Below, piece after piece: positions 35,623-42,865 of a stretch of DNA of 64,000 bases. Source of the DNA: Candidatus Saccharimonadota bacterium (GTDB lineage Bacteria > Patescibacteriota > Saccharimonadia > Saccharimonadales > Saccharimonadaceae); NCBI GenBank assembly GCA_017531585.1, contig JAFXKT010000001.1, positions 310,001 through 374,000 of the forward strand. Direction: 5' to 3'. The translations under genes and the position numbers were made by a program. The notes beneath the pieces were generated by a model. The model was not told the DNA's origin. It saw only the letters and a list, made by a program, of their open reading frames with translations, and ran no database searches. How positions within the stretch are numbered: the stretch's first letter is position 1; each line of letters starts with the position of its first letter.

Positions 35623-36272
35623 TAGATAGCGTCCTCTTTCTCGGTGAGTTTATTGAGTGTATTAAAGGTAGAAGCGGCATCTTCGGCTTTGGCGATTGCA
35701 CTGCCAACGTTGATAACGTCTACGCCAGCGTGTGTGATAATATGGATGTTTTCGGCATTTGCGCCGCCATCCCAACCGATTTCGATAGCTGGTTTAACAT
35801 CTCGGCAGAGAGCAACCTTTTCTAGAAGCAATAAATCCGCTTTGCCGCCATAATGGCCAAGGTCGCCAGAGAAAATCATGGCATGATCGGCAATAGAAAG
35901 AATGTTTTTGATGTTGCCAGGGTAGACTGGCTTGATAATTGCGACGCCAACCTTGATATCGTTTTCTTGAAGCTTCTGGAAGATTGGAATCAAATCTTCG
36001 TTTGCTTCGGCATGAAAAATAACTAGATTAGGCTTTAGCTTAATAAGGTTATCTAGATGAGCGGAAGGAGTAGTGGTCATCATATGGATGTCTACCGTCC
36101 AGCCTTTTGGCCACCAGATAGCGGTCTCGTTTAGAGTCTTATTGTCTGTAAGAGTGCCGTCGGAAATATCGATATGAACGCGCTTGGCGAAGTTGAAATA
36201 TTTTTGAACGGTATCTTTGAACTCGTTTGGATCTGAACTTAGAATTGTTGGAGCGATTGTTGTAATTGCCAT
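35622..36272 (-). CDS. Ribulose-phosphate 3-epimerase-like TIM-barrel protein
   Basis: The 216-residue protein has the Rpe layout: VHIDISDG (first catalytic Asp and preceding His), DIHMMTTTP in place of the DxHLM motif, FHAEA, EIGWDGGAN (second catalytic Asp) and VGSAIAKA (phosphate-binding end). The FVPN segment after the first motif is changed (TLTDN), and the usual GxAxNPxTP is GVAIIKPVYP, so substrate preference may differ from plain D-ribulose 5-phosphate. In the pentose phosphate pathway Rpe interconverts ribulose 5-phosphate and xylulose 5-phosphate. It lies between rpiB (17 nt gap) and the kinase (TAATG overlap). It could be a true Rpe or a related sugar-phosphate epimerase. Confidence 0.75.
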   Translation of the reverse strand: MAITTIAPTILSSDPNEFKDTVQKYFNFAKRVHIDISDGTLTDNKTLNETAIWWPKGWTVDIHMMTTTPSAHLDNLIKLKPNLVIFHAEANEDLIPIFQKLQENDIKVGVAIIKPVYPGNIKNILSIADHAMIFSGDLGHYGGKADLLLLEKVALCRDVKPAIEIGWDGGANAENIHIITHAGVDVINVGSAIAKAEDAASTFNTLNKLTEKEDAI

Positions 36273-36289
36273 AATATATCTTTCGTTGT

Positions 36290-36730
36290 TTAGCCTTCGT
36301 CTAGTTTTTGTTTACGTCGTAAGTATTTTTCGTCTGGTAGGGCAGCAGTGTGAATGAATTTATCGATGATGTCTCCGTAGAAATTGAGCTTTTCGTCTGC
36401 TGCTAGACAGAGAATATTTGCGTCGTTGTGACCTCGGGTTTCGACGGCCTCCTCCGGGCTATGACAGATAGCGGCACGGATTCCTTTGTAGCGGTTGGCT
36501 TGCATGGCCATGCCCTGGGCAGAGCCGCAGATGAGGATGCCGAAAGTCTGAGGGTCTTTGCTGTAATAAACTTGAGAAACGACGGCTTTTGCGAAATCAT
36601 TGTAATCGTCCTCGGCGTCGTACGTGACATTACCGCAGTCGATGCAAACTATTTCCTGGCTTGCGAGCCAGTTTGCGATTCGACCTTTTAGTTCCATGCC
36701 GCGATGATCGGCGCCGAGAAAGATTTGCAT
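36290..36730 (-). CDS. rpiB: Ribose-5-phosphate isomerase B
   Basis: The 146-residue protein matches RpiB/LacAB enzymes, which interconvert ribose 5-phosphate and ribulose 5-phosphate. Visible motifs are GADHRGMELKG at the N-terminus, ICGSAQGMAMQANRYKGIRAA (with the catalytic Cys in CGS) and RGHNDANILCL with the active-site His. Length is typical. The ATG has an AAGGAA site overlapping the stop of the GAPDH gene nine nt upstream, so both are on one transcript. The next gene is the epimerase-like gene, giving two consecutive pentose-phosphate steps. Confidence 0.92.
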   Translation of the reverse strand: MQIFLGADHRGMELKGRIANWLASQEIVCIDCGNVTYDAEDDYNDFAKAVVSQVYYSKDPQTFGILICGSAQGMAMQANRYKGIRAAICHSPEEAVETRGHNDANILCLAADEKLNFYGDIIDKFIHTAALPDEKYLRRKQKLDEG

Positions 36731-36739
36731 AATTATTCC

Positions 36740-37753
36740 TTAGTTAGCTTGGCCCATCTTGCCGAAGTCGACACTTAATTCTACTAGGCGGTTGCTGTAA
36801 CCCCATTCGTTGTCATACCAAGCGACAACCTTGATAAGAGTGCCATCAATACAGTCGGTGAGCTTCAAATCAACGATTGAAGAGTGGCTATTACCACGGT
36901 AGTCGATAGAAACGAGTTCTTCTTCGGTAGCATCAAGAATGCCCTGGAAGTATGGGCTAGCGGCTGCTTTCTTGAAGATATCGTTGATTTCTTCGATAGA
37001 AGTTGGGCGCTTTGTAACAGCAGTAATATCACTGAGGGATACTACTGGGGTTGGGACGCGAACAGAAAGACCATTAAAGTGGCCCTGCAAGCTTGGGATT
37101 GTCAAAGCAGCAGCTTTGGAAGCGCCAGTTGTGGTTGGAACGATGTTTTCGGCAGCGTTGCGACCTTCGCGGAGATCCTTGCATGGAGCGTCCTGTAGCT
37201 TCTGGCTAGCAGTGTAGCTATGAACAGTCGTCATCATAGCTTTCTCGATGCCAATATTGTCTTCGAGGACCTTCATGACAGGTGCGATACAGTTTGTGGT
37301 ACAGGAAGCGTTGGAAAGAATTTCGTCGCTTTCGAGGACGGTTTCTTCGTTAACGCCAAGAACGACAGTACGAGCACCTTCGCCTTTTGCTGGAGCAGAG
37401 ATTACAACCTTGCGTGCGCCAGCTTCGATATGTTTGCGTGCATCTTCTGGTTTGGTAAAGAAGCCAGTAGATTCGATAACAACATCTACGCCAAGATCCT
37501 TCCATGGAAGGGCAGCTGGGTCTTTTTCGGCATAAGCTTTGATTTGCTTGCCATCAACAATGATAGCGTCATCATCGTAGCTAACATCGTGATCATAAGT
37601 GCCATAGTTTGAATCGTATTTCAAAAGATGAGCTAGTGTTTTGTTGTCTGTTAAATCATTAATTGCGACGATTTCGACGTCGTTGCGGTCGAATGCAATT
37701 TTGAAGGCGTTGCGGCCAATGCGTCCAAAACCGTTGATAGCAATTTTAACCAT
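36740..37753 (-). CDS. gap: Glyceraldehyde-3-phosphate dehydrogenase, type I
   Basis: This 337-residue NAD-dependent GAPDH converts glyceraldehyde 3-phosphate, phosphate and NAD+ to 1,3-bisphosphoglycerate. The dinucleotide fold begins at MVKIAINGFGRIGR and the active site is SNASCTTNCIAPV with the catalytic Cys; WYDNEWGYSNR is near the end. A longer reading frame adds 44 residues upstream, but the true start is the ATG at 37753: AAGGAG lies five nt before it, the -10 lies inside the extension, and the family begins exactly here. It leads the operon gap-rpiB-rpe-like-pfkB-like-LOG and has a clear promoter, divergent from inorganic pyrophosphatase. Confidence 0.96.
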   Translation of the reverse strand: MVKIAINGFGRIGRNAFKIAFDRNDVEIVAINDLTDNKTLAHLLKYDSNYGTYDHDVSYDDDAIIVDGKQIKAYAEKDPAALPWKDLGVDVVIESTGFFTKPEDARKHIEAGARKVVISAPAKGEGARTVVLGVNEETVLESDEILSNASCTTNCIAPVMKVLEDNIGIEKAMMTTVHSYTASQKLQDAPCKDLREGRNAAENIVPTTTGASKAAALTIPSLQGHFNGLSVRVPTPVVSLSDITAVTKRPTSIEEINDIFKKAAASPYFQGILDATEEELVSIDYRGNSHSSIVDLKLTDCIDGTLIKVVAWYDNEWGYSNRLVELSVDFGKMGQAN

Positions 37754-37758
37754 TAAAA

Positions 37759-37799
37759 CTCCTTGTATATTTTGGATATTAGTTATGCTTATTATACCA
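37759..37799 (-). promoter_or_regulatory. Promoter and ribosome site of the GAPDH operon
   Basis: On the - strand, TGG plus TATAAT (37791-37796) forms an extended -10. AAGGAG (37759-37764) sits five nt before the ATG at 37753. No convincing -35 is seen. Confidence 0.75.
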
Positions 37800-37866
37800 T
37801 AAACACTCATACTTTTATTAGGGCTAATAACGGATATAGTTGTGTAATTTAAGGGAATATATTTCG

Positions 37867-37897
37867 TGATATAATAAAGGCACAAAAATAAAAGGAG
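37867..37897 (+). promoter_or_regulatory. Promoter and ribosome site of inorganic pyrophosphatase
   Basis: TGA plus TATAAT (37870-37875), then AAGGAG (37892-37897) eight nt before the ATG at 37906. Divergent from the GAPDH promoter about 70 nt away. Confidence 0.75.
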
Positions 37898-37905
37898 TTA
37901 TATCA

Positions 37906-38439
37906 ATGGCAGATTTTAACAAAATTCTTGAGCCAGGAGATTATAAGAACAATAGCATTAATGTCGTTATCGAAATCCCAACCGGTAGCAACCACAAGAT
38001 TGAATGGGATCGCAAGAATGCTTGCTTTATGCTTGATCGTATCGAACCAGTAGCTTTCGCAAAGCCATGCAACTATGGTTTTATTCCACAGACAATCGAC
38101 GAAGATGGCGATGAGCTTGACGCTCTAGTTATTACTGAACAGCCACTTACGACTGGCGTCTACATGAAGGCTCGTGTCCTTGGTGTTATGAAGTTCGTCG
38201 ATGGCGGTGAAGTTGATGACAAGATTATTTGTGTCGCTGACGATGATCGCAATAACGGTGATGCATACCAGACCCTAGAAGATCTTCCAAAGCGCACTCT
38301 TGAACAGATTGAATTCCACTTCAATCACTACAAGGATCTAAAGAAGCCTGGTACAACCAAGGTTGAAGGTTTCTTTGGTACAAAGGAAGCTCAGGAAGTT
38401 ATCGAAGCTGCTATTAAGCGCTGGAATGACGCTAAATAA
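37906..38439 (+). CDS. ppa: Inorganic pyrophosphatase, family I
   Basis: The 177-residue soluble enzyme hydrolyses pyrophosphate to two phosphates, pulling biosynthetic reactions forward. The family signature DGDELDALV (metal-binding aspartates) is present, as are IEIPTGSNHKIEWD and CNYGFIPQT near the N-terminus and the KPGTTKVEGFF stretch near the end. Length is normal for bacterial Ppa. It has its own extended -10 promoter, a good ribosome site and a terminator, so it is monocistronic. Confidence 0.96.
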   Translation: MADFNKILEPGDYKNNSINVVIEIPTGSNHKIEWDRKNACFMLDRIEPVAFAKPCNYGFIPQTIDEDGDELDALVITEQPLTTGVYMKARVLGVMKFVDGGEVDDKIICVADDDRNNGDAYQTLEDLPKRTLEQIEFHFNHYKDLKKPGTTKVEGFFGTKEAQEVIEAAIKRWNDAK

Positions 38440-38455
38440 TCAATAAATCTTTTGA

Positions 38456-38482
38456 AAAGCGCTCTGGAGCAGGGCGCTTTTT
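38456..38482 (+). terminator. Rho-independent terminator of ppa
   Basis: AAAGCGCTC (38456-38464) pairs with GGGCGCTTT (38472-38480, one wobble), followed by T. Confidence 0.85.
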
Positions 38483-38496
38483 GCTGATTTCTTGTA

Positions 38497-38505
38497 TGCT
38501 ATACT
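38497..38505 (+). promoter_or_regulatory. Extended -10 promoter of the SPFH operon
   Basis: TGC plus TATACT (38500-38505). A GGAG at 38521-38524 is 11 nt before the ATG, a long spacing. Confidence 0.6.
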
Positions 38506-38535
38506 AGAAGAAAATTTAATGGAGAAAACTTTACT

Positions 38536-39669
38536 ATGGGTTTTATCAGAGCATTTGCTGGCGGCCTAACTAGCAGTTTTGCCAATCAGTGGCTAGAATA
38601 CATGGTTCCACCAGCAAACATGACAGATCATGTTGCAATTGCAAAGGCAGTTCCAAATAAGGTTGCTGGTAGTGAAAATAACGACGGCGAAGAAAACGCT
38701 GGTGTCATTTCTGACGGTTCCAAGTTCTTGGTCCCAGAAAACACTTGTCTCGTTGTTCTAGAAAACGGTGCAATCACAGCTGTTATTGCAGAACCAGGTG
38801 GTTACGAATATCATGCACAGAACATCCCAGAAGCTAAGAGCTTGTTCGCAAAGGATGGCTTCTTCGCAAGTACATTCGGCCAGAGCTGGAACCAGTTCAA
38901 GTTCGGTGGTCAGCCAAGTAATCAGCAGGTTGCTTTCTATGTCAACCTAAGGACTATGGGTGGCTTCCCATATGGTACGCAAGAGCCAGTTCCTTATCTT
39001 GATGCAAACTACAACAACCTCGAGATGGCAGTTACAAGCTATGGTTCTTATGGCATTAAGATTGTTGACCCAGTTCTATTCATCAAGAACTTCGTTCCTG
39101 TTGATGTTGTTTCTGGCCAGGGCCGCAGCAGCTTTAGCCTAGACGTAGAAGACGAAACCAATACAAAGATGCTATTCGATGGCTTCATCGGTTCCTTCTC
39201 TAACGCTATGACGAAGTTCTGCAACGGTGGCAAGAGCTACATCGATATCAAGACCGATCAGGATGGCTTTGCTGGTGCTCTTAACGAGGTTCTCGAAGAG
39301 AAGTATCAGTGGGGTAGCAAGTTCGGTATCCAGGTTTGCGATGTTATGGTTGCTTCCGTCAAGCGTGACGAGAAGTCTCAGGCAGACGTCGACAGATTCA
39401 GAACTGGTGTTATGATGCAGGGTACTGTTGGCACGGCTTACAATCAGACTCAGGTTGCCGAAGGTATCAATGCTGCTGGTAACAACGGCGGTGGTGCTGG
39501 TATCATGGGCGTCGGTATGGGCGCAGGCATGATGGGTATGGGCTTTGGTACACCAGCTGGTGTTAACCCAATGCCACAGGCTCAGCCTCAGCAACCACAA
39601 CAGCCACAGCAACCAGCTCAGCCAGCAGATCCAAATGCTGCTGATGGTCAGACTCCAGCTGCTGAATAG
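38536..39669 (+). CDS. SPFH/Band 7 domain protein, YdjI-like
   Basis: The 377-residue protein resembles the Band_7_1/YdjI group (also labelled virion core protein-like): a short N-terminal helix, MVPPANMTDHVAI, then an SPFH domain (about 50-290) with VLENGAITAVIAEPGGYEY and a helical coil region. The tail from about residue 310 is low complexity: Gly/Met-rich (GVGMGAGMMGMGFG), then Pro/Gln/Ala-rich. SPFH proteins form membrane-associated oligomers. In Bacillus subtilis the related YdjI works with the membrane proteins YdjG/YdjH and PspA. Here the two downstream genes are zinc-ribbon membrane proteins of YdjG type, supporting the same kind of complex; no PspA gene is in the window. Confidence 0.85.
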   Translation: MGFIRAFAGGLTSSFANQWLEYMVPPANMTDHVAIAKAVPNKVAGSENNDGEENAGVISDGSKFLVPENTCLVVLENGAITAVIAEPGGYEYHAQNIPEAKSLFAKDGFFASTFGQSWNQFKFGGQPSNQQVAFYVNLRTMGGFPYGTQEPVPYLDANYNNLEMAVTSYGSYGIKIVDPVLFIKNFVPVDVVSGQGRSSFSLDVEDETNTKMLFDGFIGSFSNAMTKFCNGGKSYIDIKTDQDGFAGALNEVLEEKYQWGSKFGIQVCDVMVASVKRDEKSQADVDRFRTGVMMQGTVGTAYNQTQVAEGINAAGNNGGGAGIMGVGMGAGMMGMGFGTPAGVNPMPQAQPQQPQQPQQPAQPADPNAADGQTPAAE

Positions 39670-39682
39670 GTAGATTCAGATA

Positions 39683-41260
39683 ATGGTGGAACAGAAAAAA
39701 GATACGAAAGCTGATGTTTCGAAGCAAAAAACTTCGGCAAAAACAGCGAAAGTAGAGAAGACTGTTTCCATTGCGACGCAACGCTGCCCCCACTGTGGGG
39801 CAAGCGATGTGTCGACCAATGCGAAATCAGGTCAGCTTCGCTGCAATTTTTGTAGGAGTGAATTTGAGGCGAAAAGCGCAAATGCTCAAGGAACACTAGA
39901 GACCTTTGAGAATATTAAGGGTGATGTCGTTGCGACGGGCGCGAGCAATATTATCCCTGGCGAAGATATTATTGTTACCTTGGGTTGTCCTTCTTGCGGT
40001 GCGGAAGTTGTTGTTAATACGGCTGATGACCTTAGTCTAAAATGTCACTGGTGCCGCCATATTTTGACAGTTTCACACAAGATTCCAAACGGCGCAGTGC
40101 CAGATTTGGTTTTGCCATTCAAGATTAGCAAGACAAAAGCTATTGAGAAGATGAAAGAGTGGATAGAGCCATACAAGGCCAGTATGTCTAAGGAACTCTT
40201 TGGTAGCTTGAAGTTTGAAGAACTATCTGGTGTTTATTTTCCGTACATGATTACGGATGTTAAGGCTCATTCTACGGCTTATGGCCAGGGTGAACATACG
40301 AAGACTAAAGATTCTTCCGGTGCTACGGTAGAGGTTTATTCTGTTTCACGCGAGTTCGATCTTTATGTCGATGATTTGACGATTGAATCTTCTTCGAAAC
40401 GTTTGAATCAGGATGTTGCCGTAAACTCGAACAACGTTATCAACGCAATTATGCCGTTCGATACAGAGAATGCTGTATCTTGGAATGCTAACTATTTGCG
40501 TGGCTTCTCGAGCGAGAGAAGGGATACGAATATTAACGACCTGAAGGAATTAGTTGCCTTGCAGTCTGGAGATATTGCCCGTGCGCGCATGAAAGAGATG
40601 AACGAGCAGTATGACCGTGGTCTTCGTTGGCAAAAAGAGCATCTCAGCATTAAGGGGGTAAACTGGAAAGCTGCATATCTTCCTGTTTGGCTATATAGCT
40701 TTAGGAATACTAATGCGAATGATGGACGCATTTATTATATTGCCGTAAATGCTCGTACTGGAGAGACGGATGGCGTGTTGCCAGTAAAGGGAATTATTTC
40801 CGAGCATCGCGTCGGAGATAAGGCAAGGCATCATCACGAGATTGAAACTAGAAACGAGATTCGCGAACTTGTAAAAGAAGATCGCTACTTGCATACAAGA
40901 ACTGGCGTAACTTCTTCGGAGATTACTGGCAGGAACGATAGCCGTGTTATTGGTGCGGCTTCGTCTGGTCGTAGCGAGATGCTTAATAGTGAGCGTGGTC
41001 GTTTCGAGAATGGTGCAAACTACACAAAGAACTATGGCAATAATTCTTCTTCCGGATTATTGATTGGTATTATTCTGATTGTATTCCTCTTTATATTCGG
41101 TTCGCTCTTTATTGAAGGTTGCGCTAGCTGTACGATGGCTGGTGCTGGTAGTAGTAGTTATAGCAGTAGCTATTCGGACGATGATTACGATTATGATTTT
41201 GATGATTATGACTATGACTTTGGCGATTCGGATGGTTTTAGTTATGACTTTGATTATTAA
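39683..41260 (+). CDS. Double zinc-ribbon membrane protein, YdjG-like, with Asp/Tyr tail
   Basis: The 525-residue protein has a Lys-rich N-terminus and two TFIIB-like zinc ribbons: CPHCGASD...LRCNFC (about 34-60) and CPSCGAEV...LKCHWC (about 102-123). A large conserved domain (about 145-400) contains WKAAYLPVWLYSF. One membrane helix (about 454-478) is followed by a small Cys-containing loop (EGCASC) and a C-terminal tail made almost only of Asp, Tyr, Phe, Ser and Gly (about 489-525). It starts 13 nt after the SPFH stop with no clear Shine-Dalgarno sequence, so coupling or reinitiation is likely. It is a paralogue of the next gene. It probably recruits the SPFH protein to the membrane, by analogy with YdjG/YdjI; biochemical role unknown. 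Confidence 0.85.
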   Translation: MVEQKKDTKADVSKQKTSAKTAKVEKTVSIATQRCPHCGASDVSTNAKSGQLRCNFCRSEFEAKSANAQGTLETFENIKGDVVATGASNIIPGEDIIVTLGCPSCGAEVVVNTADDLSLKCHWCRHILTVSHKIPNGAVPDLVLPFKISKTKAIEKMKEWIEPYKASMSKELFGSLKFEELSGVYFPYMITDVKAHSTAYGQGEHTKTKDSSGATVEVYSVSREFDLYVDDLTIESSSKRLNQDVAVNSNNVINAIMPFDTENAVSWNANYLRGFSSERRDTNINDLKELVALQSGDIARARMKEMNEQYDRGLRWQKEHLSIKGVNWKAAYLPVWLYSFRNTNANDGRIYYIAVNARTGETDGVLPVKGIISEHRVGDKARHHHEIETRNEIRELVKEDRYLHTRTGVTSSEITGRNDSRVIGAASSGRSEMLNSERGRFENGANYTKNYGNNSSSGLLIGIILIVFLFIFGSLFIEGCASCTMAGAGSSSYSSSYSDDDYDYDFDDYDYDFGDSDGFSYDFDY

Positions 41261-41272
41261 AAGGGGTTATTA

Positions 41273-42799
41273 ATGGCGGAAGCAGCAGTAAAAAATAATG
41301 ATAATGGGTTAAACCGATGTCCTCATTGTGGTGCGACGGAGGTTGTACCAATCGCGAAAACAGGCTTACTGAAGTGTAAATATTGTCGTGCAGAATTTGA
41401 GGGTGTAAAGACCAACAAGGCCGGCGTCTCGAAGGATATGAAGAATAGGAATGTCGCTGCAGGTGCGGTAGACATTATTCCTGATGAGTCGGTAATCATG
41501 ACCTTTAAGTGCCCAGCTTGTGGTGCAGAGGTTGTGATTAATGCACAAGAATCTGTTAGTGCGCGCTGTCACTGGTGTCGTCATAATTTTGCTTTGAACG
41601 AAAAGATGCCGAACGGTGCTGTCCCGGATATGGTTTTGCCATTCAAACTAGAGAAGAGCGATGCCGAATCTAGAATTAAGGCTTTTGTGGATAAGCGTCA
41701 ATTCTTTGCGCATCCTCAGTTCAAAAAAGAGTTTAAAGCCGAAAACGTCATGGGCGTGTTCTTGCCATACATGGTTGTAGATGTAAATGCTCATTCGAAT
41801 CTGAAGGGTGTTGCAGAGCATAAAGTGCGCCAGTATACAGTTAAAACTGGCGAGCATTCAAGTACGACTTATTATGATGCGGATGCTTATAATGTAGAGC
41901 GTGATTTTGATATCTTGGTAGATGATTTGACAATCGAGGCATCTAGTGACAAGCTAAACCAGAATATTAAAACAAATACAAATAATGTTATTAATGCTGT
42001 TATGCCATTCGATACAGAGAACTGTGTTGATTGGAATCCTAACTTCTTGATTGGCTATGCTAGTGAACGTCGCGATACGAACGTTGGTGGTTTGGATGCT
42101 CAGATTAAGCTTCAGGTTGAAGATATTTCTAGATACAAGATGTATCAGGATATGATGTCTTTCTATGACCGTGGCGAAGCTTGGAGTTCTGAGGTGACAG
42201 AGATTAAAGGCTCTTTTTGGAAAGCTGCATATCTTCCAGTTTGGCTCTATAGCTATAGACAAGAAGATAACGGTCTTTTGCATTATGTGGCCGTAAATGC
42301 CAGAACTGGCGAGACGATGGGCAGTGTACCGATTAACAAATCCCGTCTCGTAGTTATCTCGACGATTATCGAGATTATTGGTATTATCTTGGGCTTTATG
42401 TGGATCAAGATGTGCCTGAGCAACTTTGATGACGACGATAATCCATTTTGGCTTGGTCTTCTTGGCTTTACGCCTGGCTTCTTGTTCTACTGGATGAAGA
42501 CGACGAAGTATCGCAATATGGATAAGCGACATACTTATGAGAAAGAAACGAGAATAGAGATTCAGAATCTAACTAAGAAAGATACTTTGTTTGAACAGAG
42601 AAAGCGTCTCAGGAACTCTCGTATTCAGGGTGAAAATGGCACACGTATAACTGGCGTGATTGCAACAAGTAATGAAAAGATGATGGGCGAAAAGATGGCG
42701 AATTTCCTAGGAATTGGACGTTCAGCAGATTCTCCAGTAAATAGTACTCCGGTTGGCGCTAAGGCCGAGCAGGAAGTAAAAGACAAATACGGAAAGTAA
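41273..42799 (+). CDS. Double zinc-ribbon membrane protein, YdjG-like paralogue
   Basis: The 508-residue protein is a paralogue of the preceding gene. It has two zinc ribbons (CPHCGATE...LKCKYC and CPACGAEV...ARCHWC), PDMVLPFKLEK, WKAAYLPVWLYSY and a similar middle domain. It differs at the end: two membrane segments (about residues 358-382 and 391-408) are followed by about 100 charged residues, and the Asp/Tyr tail is absent. The start is 12 nt after the previous stop with GGGG in the spacer. Two different YdjG-like subunits with one SPFH protein mirror the YdjG plus YdjH plus YdjI set of Bacillus; pairing into a heteromeric membrane complex is inference. Confidence 0.85.
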   Translation: MAEAAVKNNDNGLNRCPHCGATEVVPIAKTGLLKCKYCRAEFEGVKTNKAGVSKDMKNRNVAAGAVDIIPDESVIMTFKCPACGAEVVINAQESVSARCHWCRHNFALNEKMPNGAVPDMVLPFKLEKSDAESRIKAFVDKRQFFAHPQFKKEFKAENVMGVFLPYMVVDVNAHSNLKGVAEHKVRQYTVKTGEHSSTTYYDADAYNVERDFDILVDDLTIEASSDKLNQNIKTNTNNVINAVMPFDTENCVDWNPNFLIGYASERRDTNVGGLDAQIKLQVEDISRYKMYQDMMSFYDRGEAWSSEVTEIKGSFWKAAYLPVWLYSYRQEDNGLLHYVAVNARTGETMGSVPINKSRLVVISTIIEIIGIILGFMWIKMCLSNFDDDDNPFWLGLLGFTPGFLFYWMKTTKYRNMDKRHTYEKETRIEIQNLTKKDTLFEQRKRLRNSRIQGENGTRITGVIATSNEKMMGEKMANFLGIGRSADSPVNSTPVGAKAEQEVKDKYGK

Positions 42800-42803
42800 T
42801 CGG

Positions 42804-42830
42804 AAGGGCCGCGAGGGGGCGGTCCTTTTT
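42804..42830 (+). terminator. Rho-independent terminator of the SPFH operon
   Basis: AAGGGCCGC (42804-42812) pairs with GCGGTCCTT (42819-42827, one wobble), followed by T. Confidence 0.85.
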
Positions 42831-42847
42831 GTGCTATCTCTGTTATT

Positions 42848-42856
42848 TGATATAAT
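42848..42856 (+). promoter_or_regulatory. Extended -10 promoter giving an apparently leaderless cysS transcript
   Basis: TGA plus TATAAT (42851-42856) ends nine nt before the ATG. No Shine-Dalgarno sequence fits between them. Confidence 0.7.
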
Positions 42857-42865
42857 GAGCTTATT

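Noticed and set aside
37754-37885. 44-residue N-terminal extension of GAPDH
   Set aside because: It contains the TATAAT promoter and lacks family similarity; AAGGAG sits just before the ATG at 37753, where all GAPDHs begin.
39172-39612. 146-residue minus-strand frame within the SPFH gene
   Set aside because: It mirrors the Gly/Met/Gln-rich tail of the SPFH protein and has no expression signals or recognisable motif.
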